Part shown: positions 1 to 5,677 of the stretch, in pieces
Position numbering within the stretch: position 1 is the first letter of the stretch
Layout of the letters: each line of letters starts with the position of its first letter
Assembly: GCA_947306025.1 (NCBI GenBank)
Contig: CAMZFJ010000044.1
Location: 1-9,336, forward strand
DNA from: an uncultured Fibrobacter sp.
Lineage (GTDB): Bacteria > Fibrobacterota > Fibrobacteria > Fibrobacterales > Fibrobacteraceae
DNA length: 9,336 nt
Reading direction: 5' to 3'
The notes under the pieces: model-generated
The model's input: the letters and a program-made list of their open reading frames with translations, nothing else
Databases searched by the model: none
Told to the model about the DNA's origin: nothing
Translations under genes and position numbers: made by a program

Positions 1-150
1 AATATCGTGAGGTTCAAAAATACGAACCATCACGCTTACATTTTCGGGATGAACGCCGACAATATGACGCAATGCCACTTCCAGGCGAGAATTGGATTCG
101 CGGACTAGACGAGAGAAAGTCTTCCTGGAGCCAACGTCGATAGGATCCAA
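1..150 (-). CDS. Possible 5' part of an unrecognised gene running off the left edge
   Basis: A minus-strand frame is open from the left edge back to a TGA near position 225. I place a tentative start at TTG (148-150), but no ribosome-binding site supports it and there is no ATG before the late codon in VSVMVRIF. Downstream the peptide reads like real protein, with an amphipathic stretch RLEVALRHIVGVHPENVSVM. The upstream part of the same frame translates REP-like repeat DNA (RSFDFAQDD), so the true start is probably after it. I do not recognise the family. The plus strand is also open from position 1 to a TAG at 106-108, so this could instead be the 3' end of a plus-strand gene. The minus reading is preferred only because its residue composition is more ordinary. 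Confidence 0.35.
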   Translation of the reverse strand, partial: MDPIDVGSRKTFSRLVRESNSRLEVALRHIVGVHPENVSVMVRIFEPHDI

Positions 151-197
151 GATTTCTCGAAATACTTTGTCATCCTGAGCGAAGTCGAAGGATCTCT
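120..197. repeat. REP-like intergenic repeat elements
   Basis: Positions 169-195 carry the sequence beginning GTCATCCTGAGCGAAGTCGA and ending AGGATCT, with ATCCT/AGGAT arms. It resembles a widespread intergenic repeat seen in many bacterial genomes, whose spurious translation is FDFAQDD. A second, degenerate unit (123-150) has TCCTGGA at one end and AGGATCCA at the other. The block sits directly after the TAA of the neighbouring minus-strand gene (198-200), a usual place for REP elements. The identification is from memory of such repeats, not from a search. Confidence 0.45.
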
Positions 198-2006
198 TTA
201 CACGTTCCTCGACAAAAGTCGTTCTTCAATTTCAAACGCGCTTGGCTTATCTTTAGGCGTTAGGCGCGGGCCAGTGCCGTAAAGGTGGCGCATCATCTCG
301 AACAACGTGTATTCACGATTGAAGTATCCGATGTCTGGATTCGGGCAGATCGTGACGGGCTCGCGAGTGCGGGCTGCTTGCGAGCCACGAGCGACGGCAA
401 CGCATTCCGGCTGGTAATGGAGCGAGGGATTTTTTTCACGAATTTCCTCGCGGCCTGCGTTCCCGAGGAATCGGCAAATGCACTCGCGCTCTAGAGTTTC
501 GCGACGGAGCGCATCGAATTTCGCAAGGATTCTGTCGGTCGGCGTTTCGGCGAGGTCTGCGACCTCTCCAGAATGACAGGCTGCATCAACTGCGCGAACT
601 TCATGGATTCCGTCGGTTGCTTCGCTCCCTCCAGAATGGCAAATTGCGCAAAGTTCATCAGTTTCCATCCGGTCAATTTCTGCGAGACGTTGCATCACAT
701 ACTCGCGGGAAGCCCTGCACACGGGATGGTCAAAGCCCGGAATCTTTTGGCAAAGGTAATGCTGGCGGCACGGGAATCCCGGCTTCAATTCCGGAGAGCC
801 GGACTTTTCGCTTTCGGGCGCAAAGAATTCCTCGACCTTTTTACGGCAAAGTTCTGCCGCAGTGGAAGTCCGCAAATTCACAAACGGAATCCCGAGCGGG
901 GAGGCATGGCTGATGTACACGTCTTCCGGCGTCGCAGCCGCAAGCATGCGGCGGGTGGCTTTGTCCATGCTTGTCGCTTGGGGCACAAGCAAGAACGGAG
1001 TTCCGACGCCCACGCCATCAATCCCAAGCGACATGATTTTTTCGATATCCTCGGGAGTGCAAAGCCCACCCTGCGCGGTAATCCGCGCCGGCGCCGTTGG
1101 CGGGACAATTCCCTGAACTGGCGCATTCGATCCTGCGGACTGCACGGCGGTTCCATTAGCAGAAGCATTCGCATTTCCAACAGACTGCGCAAACTTCGCA
1201 ATCATAGCACGCGTTGTTTCAAAAAGTTCTTTGCGCTTTTCAACAAATTCACGCACAACATCCAAGAGCAACTTCTTGGATTCAAAGAACGCATGACCGC
1301 CGCAATTCACGCCCGACTCAATGCGGTATTCGTAAACTTCCAACCCCTTCTTCGCCAAATAGCGCCCTTGCACAAGCGCCGAGCGGTAATCCGAAACTTT
1401 CAGGATAATCTTTTTCGTTGGCGCTTTCGAAGACGTTCTATAAAAATCCTTATACTTAGCGATTTCTTCGAACACCGCCAAGTTCACGCCCGCGCTCAAC
1501 ACGAGCGATCCCTTTACCTTCGAAGCCGCAAAACCGCGCACCGCATCGAATGCCGCTTCGTCGTGATTGAGGCCCACCATGATGTTCGCCTGGATTTCGC
1601 CCGGTTCCATCTTTTCAGTGAGCGCCGCCTCGGCCGCAATCCGCGCAAGCCCCGTCTTTGCAAAAATGCCATCGTACTCCACGTGCAACCGAGAATCTAA
1701 CGGCAACATCAAAAAATAAAGATCCTTGTCGCTCCCGCCATCAAAACGTTCCGCGCAAAGTCTCGTAAACTTGCGATCCACTTCGTCCGCCACAAAATCC
1801 AGATACGAACGAATGCGCCCAATGCGAGTCGTCTGCGGTGAGCCCAAGTCTAGCCCCAAGCGTTCCGCATAAGCCATGCGGTATTCTTCGAGGAGGCCAT
1901 CGTCCACAAGCGATATCACGGAGGTAATGCCCAAATGCGCCACGCGAACAGGCGTATCTGCGGTATAGCAAATCCCCATGACCGGAATGTGAATCTTGTG
2001 AACCAT
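198..2006 (-). CDS. TIM-barrel, nitronate monooxygenase-like protein with Cys-rich C-terminal tail
   Basis: A 602-residue protein. The N-terminus (residues 4-50, with HIPVMGICYTADTPVRVAHL followed by GITSVISLVDDGLLE) and the segment at 309-345 (ITAQGGLCTPEDIEKIMSLG then IDGVGVGTPFLL) look like the first strand and the phosphate-binding end of an FMN-type TIM barrel of the nitronate monooxygenase/2-nitropropane dioxygenase kind. An Ala/Asn/Ser/Pro-rich linker (about 274-307) interrupts the barrel. From about 405 the chain leaves the usual family length and is Cys-rich (C413, C419, C430, C453, C456, C477, C509, C511, C535, C554), possibly a metal or Fe-S region; this is inference. There is no signal peptide, so it is probably cytoplasmic. 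The ATG at 2004-2006 has no Shine-Dalgarno sequence but lies 6 nt after a TATATTGC box, so the mRNA may be leaderless. Substrate and reaction are unknown. Confidence 0.85.
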   Translation of the reverse strand: MVHKIHIPVMGICYTADTPVRVAHLGITSVISLVDDGLLEEYRMAYAERLGLDLGSPQTTRIGRIRSYLDFVADEVDRKFTRLCAERFDGGSDKDLYFLMLPLDSRLHVEYDGIFAKTGLARIAAEAALTEKMEPGEIQANIMVGLNHDEAAFDAVRGFAASKVKGSLVLSAGVNLAVFEEIAKYKDFYRTSSKAPTKKIILKVSDYRSALVQGRYLAKKGLEVYEYRIESGVNCGGHAFFESKKLLLDVVREFVEKRKELFETTRAMIAKFAQSVGNANASANGTAVQSAGSNAPVQGIVPPTAPARITAQGGLCTPEDIEKIMSLGIDGVGVGTPFLLVPQATSMDKATRRMLAAATPEDVYISHASPLGIPFVNLRTSTAAELCRKKVEEFFAPESEKSGSPELKPGFPCRQHYLCQKIPGFDHPVCRASREYVMQRLAEIDRMETDELCAICHSGGSEATDGIHEVRAVDAACHSGEVADLAETPTDRILAKFDALRRETLERECICRFLGNAGREEIREKNPSLHYQPECVAVARGSQAARTREPVTICPNPDIGYFNREYTLFEMMRHLYGTGPRLTPKDKPSAFEIEERLLSRNV

Positions 2007-2012
2007 ACGGGC

Positions 2013-2020
2013 GCAATATA
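2013..2020 (-). promoter_or_regulatory. Candidate -10/-7 promoter box of the TIM-barrel gene
   Basis: On the minus strand the box reads TATATTGC, close to the Bacteroidota-type TAnnTTTG element, and ends 6 nt before the ATG. No good upstream TTTG or TTGACA element is visible. If it is used, transcription would start at or next to the start codon. Confidence 0.35.
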
Positions 2021-2036
2021 AAAAGTTTCGAGTTCT

Positions 2037-2116
2037 AAGTTACTAGTTACTAAAATATTTTAACAAAATTCTTATAGCAACAAGCCCGAAGGGCGAAGTA
2101 ACTTAACTAGTAACTA
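2037..2116. repeat. AGTTACT inverted-repeat block with central GCCC-GAA-GGGC hairpin
   Basis: The heptamer AGTTACT occurs twice in direct orientation at 2038-2051 and twice as its complement AGTAACT at 2097-2103 and 2109-2115. Matching arms are AAGTTACT (2037-2044) with AGTAACTT (2097-2104), and TAGTTACTA (2044-2052) with TAGTAACTA (2108-2116). A perfect four-pair hairpin, GCCC GAA GGGC, sits between them at 2084-2094. The last unit overlaps the TAG stop of the metallo-hydrolase gene (2114-2116). There is no long T-run, so it is not a clear terminator. It looks like a small intergenic repeat element. Confidence 0.5.
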
Positions 2117-2977
2117 CGGCGAATCCGCAACCACACCCATGCTGGGATAGAGTTCAAACAGCACTGTTCCGTGCAAATCCGTGCGGAATAGTTTTGTCGA
2201 ATCTTCGAGCACAATGTTCAGCTTACGAACAACAGATGGTGCCGGGTGTCCATAGCGGTTCCCCGCCCCGACACTCACAAAAGCATATTTCGGCGACAAA
2301 AAATCTAGCGTATTGCTCCCCGCCGAGCCATGATGCCCCACCTGCAAAAGCTCCGCCGAAAGCGTCGGGTTCATTTCTAGCAATTGCCGCTCGCCCACCG
2401 AATCCAAGTCGCCCGTCAAAAGCAACTTGCCCACGCCCAACCGCCCAAGCAACACCACACTCGCCCGATTTTCGCCAACACGCGTGTACCGCGTCGGCCA
2501 TAGCACATCAAACCGCGGGCATTCTTCGCCAGCACCCCCATCCCCCACCCCAAATCGCACGGACTCGCCCCGCAAAATCGTATCTACCGAAGACCCCATC
2601 GCACGCGCCACCCGCAGCACGCTATCGCAAAAGAAACTGCACGACGTATCCGGCCCCACATACAGCCGCCGCGCAAAAACGCCCCGCCCCGAGAGCTCCA
2701 TAAACCCGCCAATATGGTCCCGATGGAAATGGCTCAGCACCACCCAATCGAGCGTATCCACCCCGCGCGCCACAAGCGAATCCACCACACCGACCGAATC
2801 CGGCCCGAAATCGTACATCGCGTACCGCCCGTTCCACTCCAAAAGCACAGCAAGCCCCTGCCCCACATCGATCGCCGTAAGACGCATCGGCGCCTCCCCC
2901 TCCGCCGTTTCGCTCACGTACATGCAGCCGCCAATAACCGCCGACACCGCCATAACTATAATCCACAAACGTTTCAT
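2114..2977 (-). CDS. ComEC/Rec2-type metallo-beta-lactamase-fold hydrolase, predicted lipoprotein
   Basis: From this start the protein has 287 residues. A basic start (MKR), a hydrophobic stretch and Cys 18 (VIGGC) suggest a lipoprotein signal, hence a periplasmic or outer-membrane location. The rest is a complete MBL-fold domain: DVGQG near residue 37, the metal motif HFHRDH (83-88), LLTGD (186-190), GHHGS (214-218), NRYGHP (240-245) and a closing LHGTV. DVGQG, the NRAS stretch, TGD and GHHGS are typical of the soluble hydrolase domain of the DNA-uptake protein ComEC/Rec2. Here it stands alone, with no transmembrane competence domain. The family acts on phosphodiester substrates, often nucleic acid; the substrate here is not known. 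The start is taken at the second ATG because AAAAGGA lies 6 nt before it, whereas an in-frame ATG at 2981-2983 abuts that site. Codon use is more C/G-rich than in the neighbours. Confidence 0.88.
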   Translation of the reverse strand: MKRLWIIVMAVSAVIGGCMYVSETAEGEAPMRLTAIDVGQGLAVLLEWNGRYAMYDFGPDSVGVVDSLVARGVDTLDWVVLSHFHRDHIGGFMELSGRGVFARRLYVGPDTSCSFFCDSVLRVARAMGSSVDTILRGESVRFGVGDGGAGEECPRFDVLWPTRYTRVGENRASVVLLGRLGVGKLLLTGDLDSVGERQLLEMNPTLSAELLQVGHHGSAGSNTLDFLSPKYAFVSVGAGNRYGHPAPSVVRKLNIVLEDSTKLFRTDLHGTVLFELYPSMGVVADSP

Positions 2978-2983
2978 AAGCAT

Positions 2984-2990
2984 TCCTTTT
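2984..2990 (-). promoter_or_regulatory. Ribosome-binding site that decides the hydrolase start
   Basis: The minus strand reads AAAAGGA directly followed by ATGCTTATG. The site touches the first ATG with no spacing but is 6 nt from the second, so the second ATG (2975-2977) is the better start. Confidence 0.6.
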
Positions 2991-3001
2991 TAAGATTCCT
3001 A

Positions 3002-3093
3002 CTTATATAACACGCTTTTTTCATGGATTTGGCCTAAAACTGCCTTCATAAAATTCAACTTTTTTACAAAACCCCCGTTTTTTATTATCTTTA
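3002..3093. promoter_or_regulatory. Divergent promoter region
   Basis: This AT-rich gap separates the minus-strand hydrolase gene from the plus-strand zinc-site gene. A palindromic TTATATAA at 3003-3010 can serve as -10 box for the hydrolase gene, about 12 nt upstream of its ribosome-binding site. On the plus strand TATCTTTA (3086-3093) matches TAnnTTTG at all but the last base, 18 nt before the ATG at 3112. Clear -35 elements are not visible. Confidence 0.4.
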
Positions 3094-3111
3094 CAGCCAA
3101 TTGAGGTCACT

Positions 3112-3468
3112 ATGCAATTACCTAAGTACAAAAAGAAGAAACGCATCAAGCTCAAAGTCTGCCAGGAACCCGGTTGCGGCCGCGAATTCTGGGGTCACCC
3201 GATTGCGAAGTATTGCGAACTGCACCGCGACATCAAGCAGCGCCAAAAGCAAAAGAAAGACATCGAGAACATCGAATCCAAGAACATTATCTTCCGTCAC
3301 AACTACACGGAAGCCATGGACCTCGAATTCAAGTGCTGCCTCGACGGTTGCGACAACACCTTCACGATCCGCATTTTCCCGAAGCAGTACGTGTACCCGC
3401 GTTTCTGCATGGAACACAGGAACGACTTTAAGCGTGCCAACTTCCTCAGAATTATGCAGAAAAAGTAA
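3112..3468 (+). CDS. Small basic protein with two tandem CxxxxC...CxxH zinc-site-like units
   Basis: A 118-residue protein that I do not recognise as a named family. Two similar units are visible: C17-x4-C22-x12-C35-x2-H38 and C75-x4-C80-x18-C99-x2-H102, each ending YC or FC, then two residues and HR. Each unit could bind one zinc ion through three Cys and one His. The N-terminus (KYKKKKRIKLK) and the linker (RDIKQRQKQKK) are strongly basic, which suggests nucleic-acid binding; this is inference. No signal peptide or membrane segment is present. GAGGT at 3103-3107 lies 4 nt before the ATG and supports this start. The gene is monocistronic, with its own terminator at 3509-3539, and is divergent from the hydrolase gene. 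A second Cys, C76, lies next to C75 and might be the ligand instead. Confidence 0.85.
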   Translation: MQLPKYKKKKRIKLKVCQEPGCGREFWGHPIAKYCELHRDIKQRQKQKKDIENIESKNIIFRHNYTEAMDLEFKCCLDGCDNTFTIRIFPKQYVYPRFCMEHRNDFKRANFLRIMQKK

Positions 3469-3508
3469 CTTTTGCACCTAAAAACAAATTTTTTGGAAAA
3501 AAGTTGTT

Positions 3509-3539
3509 GCCATCCCTTGAAATTTGGGATGGCTTTTTT
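3509..3539 (+). terminator. Rho-independent terminator of the zinc-site gene
   Basis: GCCATCCC (3509-3516) pairs perfectly with GGGATGGC (3526-3533) around a 9-nt loop, and six T follow (3534-3539). It lies 40 nt after the TAA. An AT-rich imperfect hairpin (3483-3508, arms AACAA-A-TTTTTT and AAAAAA-G-TTGTT) precedes it directly and may add to 3'-end stability. Confidence 0.85.
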
Positions 3540-3546
3540 ATATTTG
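3517..3546 (+). promoter_or_regulatory. Candidate tRNA-His promoter overlapping the upstream terminator
   Basis: TTGAAA (3517-3522) lies in the loop of the terminator, and TATATTTG (3539-3546) begins at the last T of its T-run. The distance from TTG to TATATTTG is 19 nt, within the range of Bacteroidota-type promoters; read as sigma-70, it is TTGAAA-N16-TATATT. Transcription would begin at about 3551, just before the tRNA. Confidence 0.6.
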
Positions 3547-3558
3547 GTCTCGCTACAT

Positions 3559-3633
3559 GGTGGATGTAGCTCAATTGGTTAGAGTCCCAGATTGTGATTC
3601 TGGATGTTGCCGGTTCGAGTCCGGTCATCCACC
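3559..3633 (+). tRNA. tRNA-His, anticodon GTG
   Basis: The cloverleaf is complete. The acceptor stem is GTGGATG (3560-3566) with CATCCAC (3626-3632). The D arm starts at 3569 with GCTC. The anticodon stem is CCAGA (3587-3591) with TCTGG (3599-3603), and the loop TTGTGAT holds anticodon GTG at 3594-3596. The T arm is GCCGG-TTCGAGT-CCGGT (3609-3625). G at 3559 (position -1) faces C at 3633 (position 73), the identity pair of bacterial tRNA-His. The 3' CCA is not encoded, since CGC follows position 73, so it must be added after transcription. Confidence 0.97.
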
Positions 3634-3640
3634 CGCAAAA

Positions 3641-3665
3641 ACCTCGCAGAAATGCGAGGTTTTTT
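3641..3665 (+). terminator. Rho-independent terminator of tRNA-His
   Basis: ACCTCGCA (3641-3648) pairs with TGCGAGGT (3653-3660) around a GAAA tetraloop, and more T follow to 3665. It starts 8 nt after the mature tRNA end. A-rich sequence before the stem may let it work on the minus strand too. Confidence 0.9.
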
Positions 3666-3692
3666 GTTTTTCGAGTTTTTTACAATATCTAA

Positions 3693-3722
3693 GAAAAAGA
3701 CCTCGCGTCAATGCGGGGTCTT
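3693..3722 (-). terminator. Terminator of the downstream FISUMP lipoprotein gene
   Basis: On the minus strand AAGACCCCGC (3722-3713) pairs with GCGAGGTCTT (3706-3697) with one C-A mismatch and a 6-nt loop, and three more T follow the arm before a C. It lies about 27 nt past the TAG at 3750-3752. On the plus strand the mismatch becomes a T-G pair but there is no T-run, so the minus strand is its working direction. Confidence 0.7.
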
Positions 3723-3749
3723 AGTCATTTGAGGTGCAAAGTTCGAGAT

Positions 3750-5564
3750 CTAGTTTTTTACACAACGGACATTTTGACCGTTATACTTGCTACCGCGATA
3801 CATGTACGCCTTGGTATAGATGTTGTTCATATTCATGTATTCGGCTTCATATTCCGTATATTCGCTGGTGCTCCAGAAGTAATTATCAGTGGAGACTTTT
3901 TGATAAGATCCTGATTCAAGTCTTCTGCCGACCGGTAGCGCCGTAAACCCATAGGCATCAACGCCACGACCTTCCGCAGAAGGGCCCCATCCACTCAACG
4001 ATTTTAGGTTTCTGCCTGCAATTTCGCTATTCCCCAAGGCGACAATCAATTTTCCCAATTCATGTCGTGTCGGCAAGTGCCAGCCATCTGGGCAAATTCC
4101 CTGCACACTGCGTGCCAGCCCGCACTCTTTGCCATAGCCACACACCAACGGATTAGCCGTATCCGCAGCAAGTGCCGCTGAATCGATTGCAGCCATCCAT
4201 GTGTAATAGCGCCCCGAGACCTTGCAATACTTTTCATCATCATGGTAGCACCAACTTTGTTTCTTCAAGATTGGCATCTGGGCAGTATCGGCATAGTTCA
4301 AATTTTCAGCCATCCACACTTGAGAATAGTCCTTTCCCTCAGGCGCAATTTTCACGATTCTATACACTTGATTATCGCGCGGGTCAATCATCGTATCGTA
4401 TTTAATATTCGGATTAAAGTAATCTTCCTTGGGGATATCCCAGTCCCAATTTTTCGAAGCAATCAAGCTACTGCTAGATTTGGCTTCACTGCTGCTTGAA
4501 ACGGCAGAACTGCTACTCGATTTTGCAGAGCTACTGCTGGACTTCGCAGAGCTACTGGACGACGCAGCAACAGGTTCTCCCTTCACGCAGCGAACACTCT
4601 GTCCATAATATTTGTAATTCTGATAGATATAAAATTTAGTGTAAATGTTGTTTATATTCGAATACCGGGCATCACTGGCATTCTGTTCGGTTGAACTCCA
4701 GAAATAGACATCCGAGCCCACCTTTTCCCAGCGAGTTGCAGAAATCCTTCTTCCAGTCGGGAGCGCCGTAAAGCCATATTTATCCGTACCGTTGTTGTCA
4801 GCCGTTCCGGCGTAGTTCCACCCGGTCAAAGCCTTGAGAGAATCGCCAGCTACACCAGCATTTCCTAACGCCACGCTCAACTTGCCCCATTCATCGATTG
4901 TCGGCAAATGCCAGCCATCCGGACAAATTCCCTGGATACCATGATTAAGTGCACATGTCCTGCCATAACCGCAATTTAACGGTTCCTTCGGATCATTTGC
5001 CAATGCAACAGAGTCAATTGCAGCTGCCCAGGTGTAATAACGGCCACCCACCTTGCAATTTTTTTCATCATCGTTGTAGCACCAGTTGCTGCCCTTCAAG
5101 CTTGGCGTCTTGACACTATCGGCATAGTTGAGATTTTCTGCCATCCAGACTTGAGAATAGTTTTTGCCTTCAGGTGCAATCTTCACGATTTTATACACGT
5201 GATTATCGCGCGGGTCAATCATCGTGTCATACTTGATTTCGGGATTCAAGCGAGCGGACTGCAGCACTTCCCAGCTCCATTCTTTAGGGATTGCTGAACT
5301 AGACGACTTTGCATCATCACGCAAAGCAGACGAAGACGATGTGGACTTCACACTACTACTCGACATTCCGACTTCCTTGCCGGAATCCTTCTTGCTGCTG
5401 CTCGATTTAGACAAGCTAAATTCCGATTTCATGGAGCTGCTAGATTCAATTTCCGAGCTGGACGAAACATCGTCTGCACCCGTCACCCCCTCAATCTCAA
5501 GTTCAGCGCACGCCCAAAACAACGACGTACACGAGACAACTGTCAGTAATTTATTCCATTTCAT
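3750..5564 (-). CDS. FISUMP-domain lipoprotein, two domains with serine-rich linkers
   Basis: A 604-residue predicted surface or periplasmic lipoprotein of the FISUMP family (TIGR02145). The order is: signal peptide ending at Cys 19 (SLFWAC, an unusual lipobox); Ser-rich tether (about 34-90); FISUMP domain 1 (about 112-327); Ser/Ala/Lys linker (335-366); FISUMP domain 2 (about 389-603). Both domains start with KYDTMIDPRDN and contain VWMAENLNYAD, a WCY motif, GRYYTW, GICPDGWHLPT, YGFTALP.GRR, NIYTK and a terminal VRCVK. Conserved Cys in domain 1 are C162, C170, C198, C204, C214 and C326, so disulfides are plausible. The role of FISUMP proteins is not established. The start is set at the ATG 5562-5564 because AAGGAG stands 6 nt upstream; an ATG at 5634-5636 would add 24 residues before the signal peptide. 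A 113-bp gap separates it from the upstream FISUMP gene. Confidence 0.92.
   Translation of the reverse strand: MKWNKLLTVVSCTSLFWACAELEIEGVTGADDVSSSSEIESSSSMKSEFSLSKSSSSKKDSGKEVGMSSSSVKSTSSSSALRDDAKSSSSAIPKEWSWEVLQSARLNPEIKYDTMIDPRDNHVYKIVKIAPEGKNYSQVWMAENLNYADSVKTPSLKGSNWCYNDDEKNCKVGGRYYTWAAAIDSVALANDPKEPLNCGYGRTCALNHGIQGICPDGWHLPTIDEWGKLSVALGNAGVAGDSLKALTGWNYAGTADNNGTDKYGFTALPTGRRISATRWEKVGSDVYFWSSTEQNASDARYSNINNIYTKFYIYQNYKYYGQSVRCVKGEPVAASSSSSAKSSSSSAKSSSSSAVSSSSEAKSSSSLIASKNWDWDIPKEDYFNPNIKYDTMIDPRDNQVYRIVKIAPEGKDYSQVWMAENLNYADTAQMPILKKQSWCYHDDEKYCKVSGRYYTWMAAIDSAALAADTANPLVCGYGKECGLARSVQGICPDGWHLPTRHELGKLIVALGNSEIAGRNLKSLSGWGPSAEGRGVDAYGFTALPVGRRLESGSYQKVSTDNYFWSTSEYTEYEAEYMNMNNIYTKAYMYRGSKYNGQNVRCVKN
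4467..4562 (-). repeat. Serine-linker coding tandem repeat
   Basis: This stretch encodes residues 335-366 of the lipoprotein, a run of Ser-rich units of the form SSSSSAK with a period of about 7 residues (21 bp). Similar but less regular Ser-rich coding lies at 5295-5465. Such linkers are common between domains of Fibrobacter exported proteins. The repeat could vary in length by slippage. Confidence 0.7.
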
Positions 5565-5570
5565 AGATTT

Positions 5571-5576
5571 CTCCTT
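5571..5576 (-). promoter_or_regulatory. Strong ribosome-binding site fixing the lipoprotein start
   Basis: The minus strand reads AAAAAAGGAGAAATCT and then ATG, so AAGGAG stands 6 nt before the ATG at 5562-5564. Confidence 0.8.
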
Positions 5577-5677
5577 TTTTTGAAAAATGTTCCCCTTAGC
5601 GAATGACAAATCCGCCATTCGCCATATTAGTTTCACAGCCTATTCAAGCTATTTTAAAGAGCGCTACATTTGCTTCG

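Noticed and set aside
573..1700. Plus-strand open frame of 375 codons
   Set aside because: It lies wholly opposite the TIM-barrel gene, has an Arg/His/Phe-rich composition typical of an antisense frame, and has no ribosome-binding site or recognisable motif.
2194..3010. Plus-strand open frames opposite the metallo-hydrolase gene
   Set aside because: They are Pro/Ser/Arg/His-rich shadows of a GC-rich gene whose minus-strand product shows complete catalytic motifs.
3118..3477. Minus-strand open frame opposite the zinc-site gene
   Set aside because: It is a Val/Leu/Phe-rich shadow. The plus strand has a ribosome-binding site, paired Cys/His units and a matching terminator.
4467..4562. Serine-linker repeat as a CRISPR-like array
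   Set aside because: The units are about 21 bp, have no spacers, and are explained by an in-frame Ser-rich linker.
5599..5622. GCGAATG/CATTCGC hairpin between the two FISUMP genes
   Set aside because: The stem is 7 bp with a 10-nt loop, and no T-run directly follows on the minus strand. It is too weak to call a terminator or regulatory element.
5565..5636. Longer start for the FISUMP lipoprotein at 5636
   Set aside because: It would place 24 polar residues before the signal peptide, while a strong AAGGAG site fixes the start at 5564.
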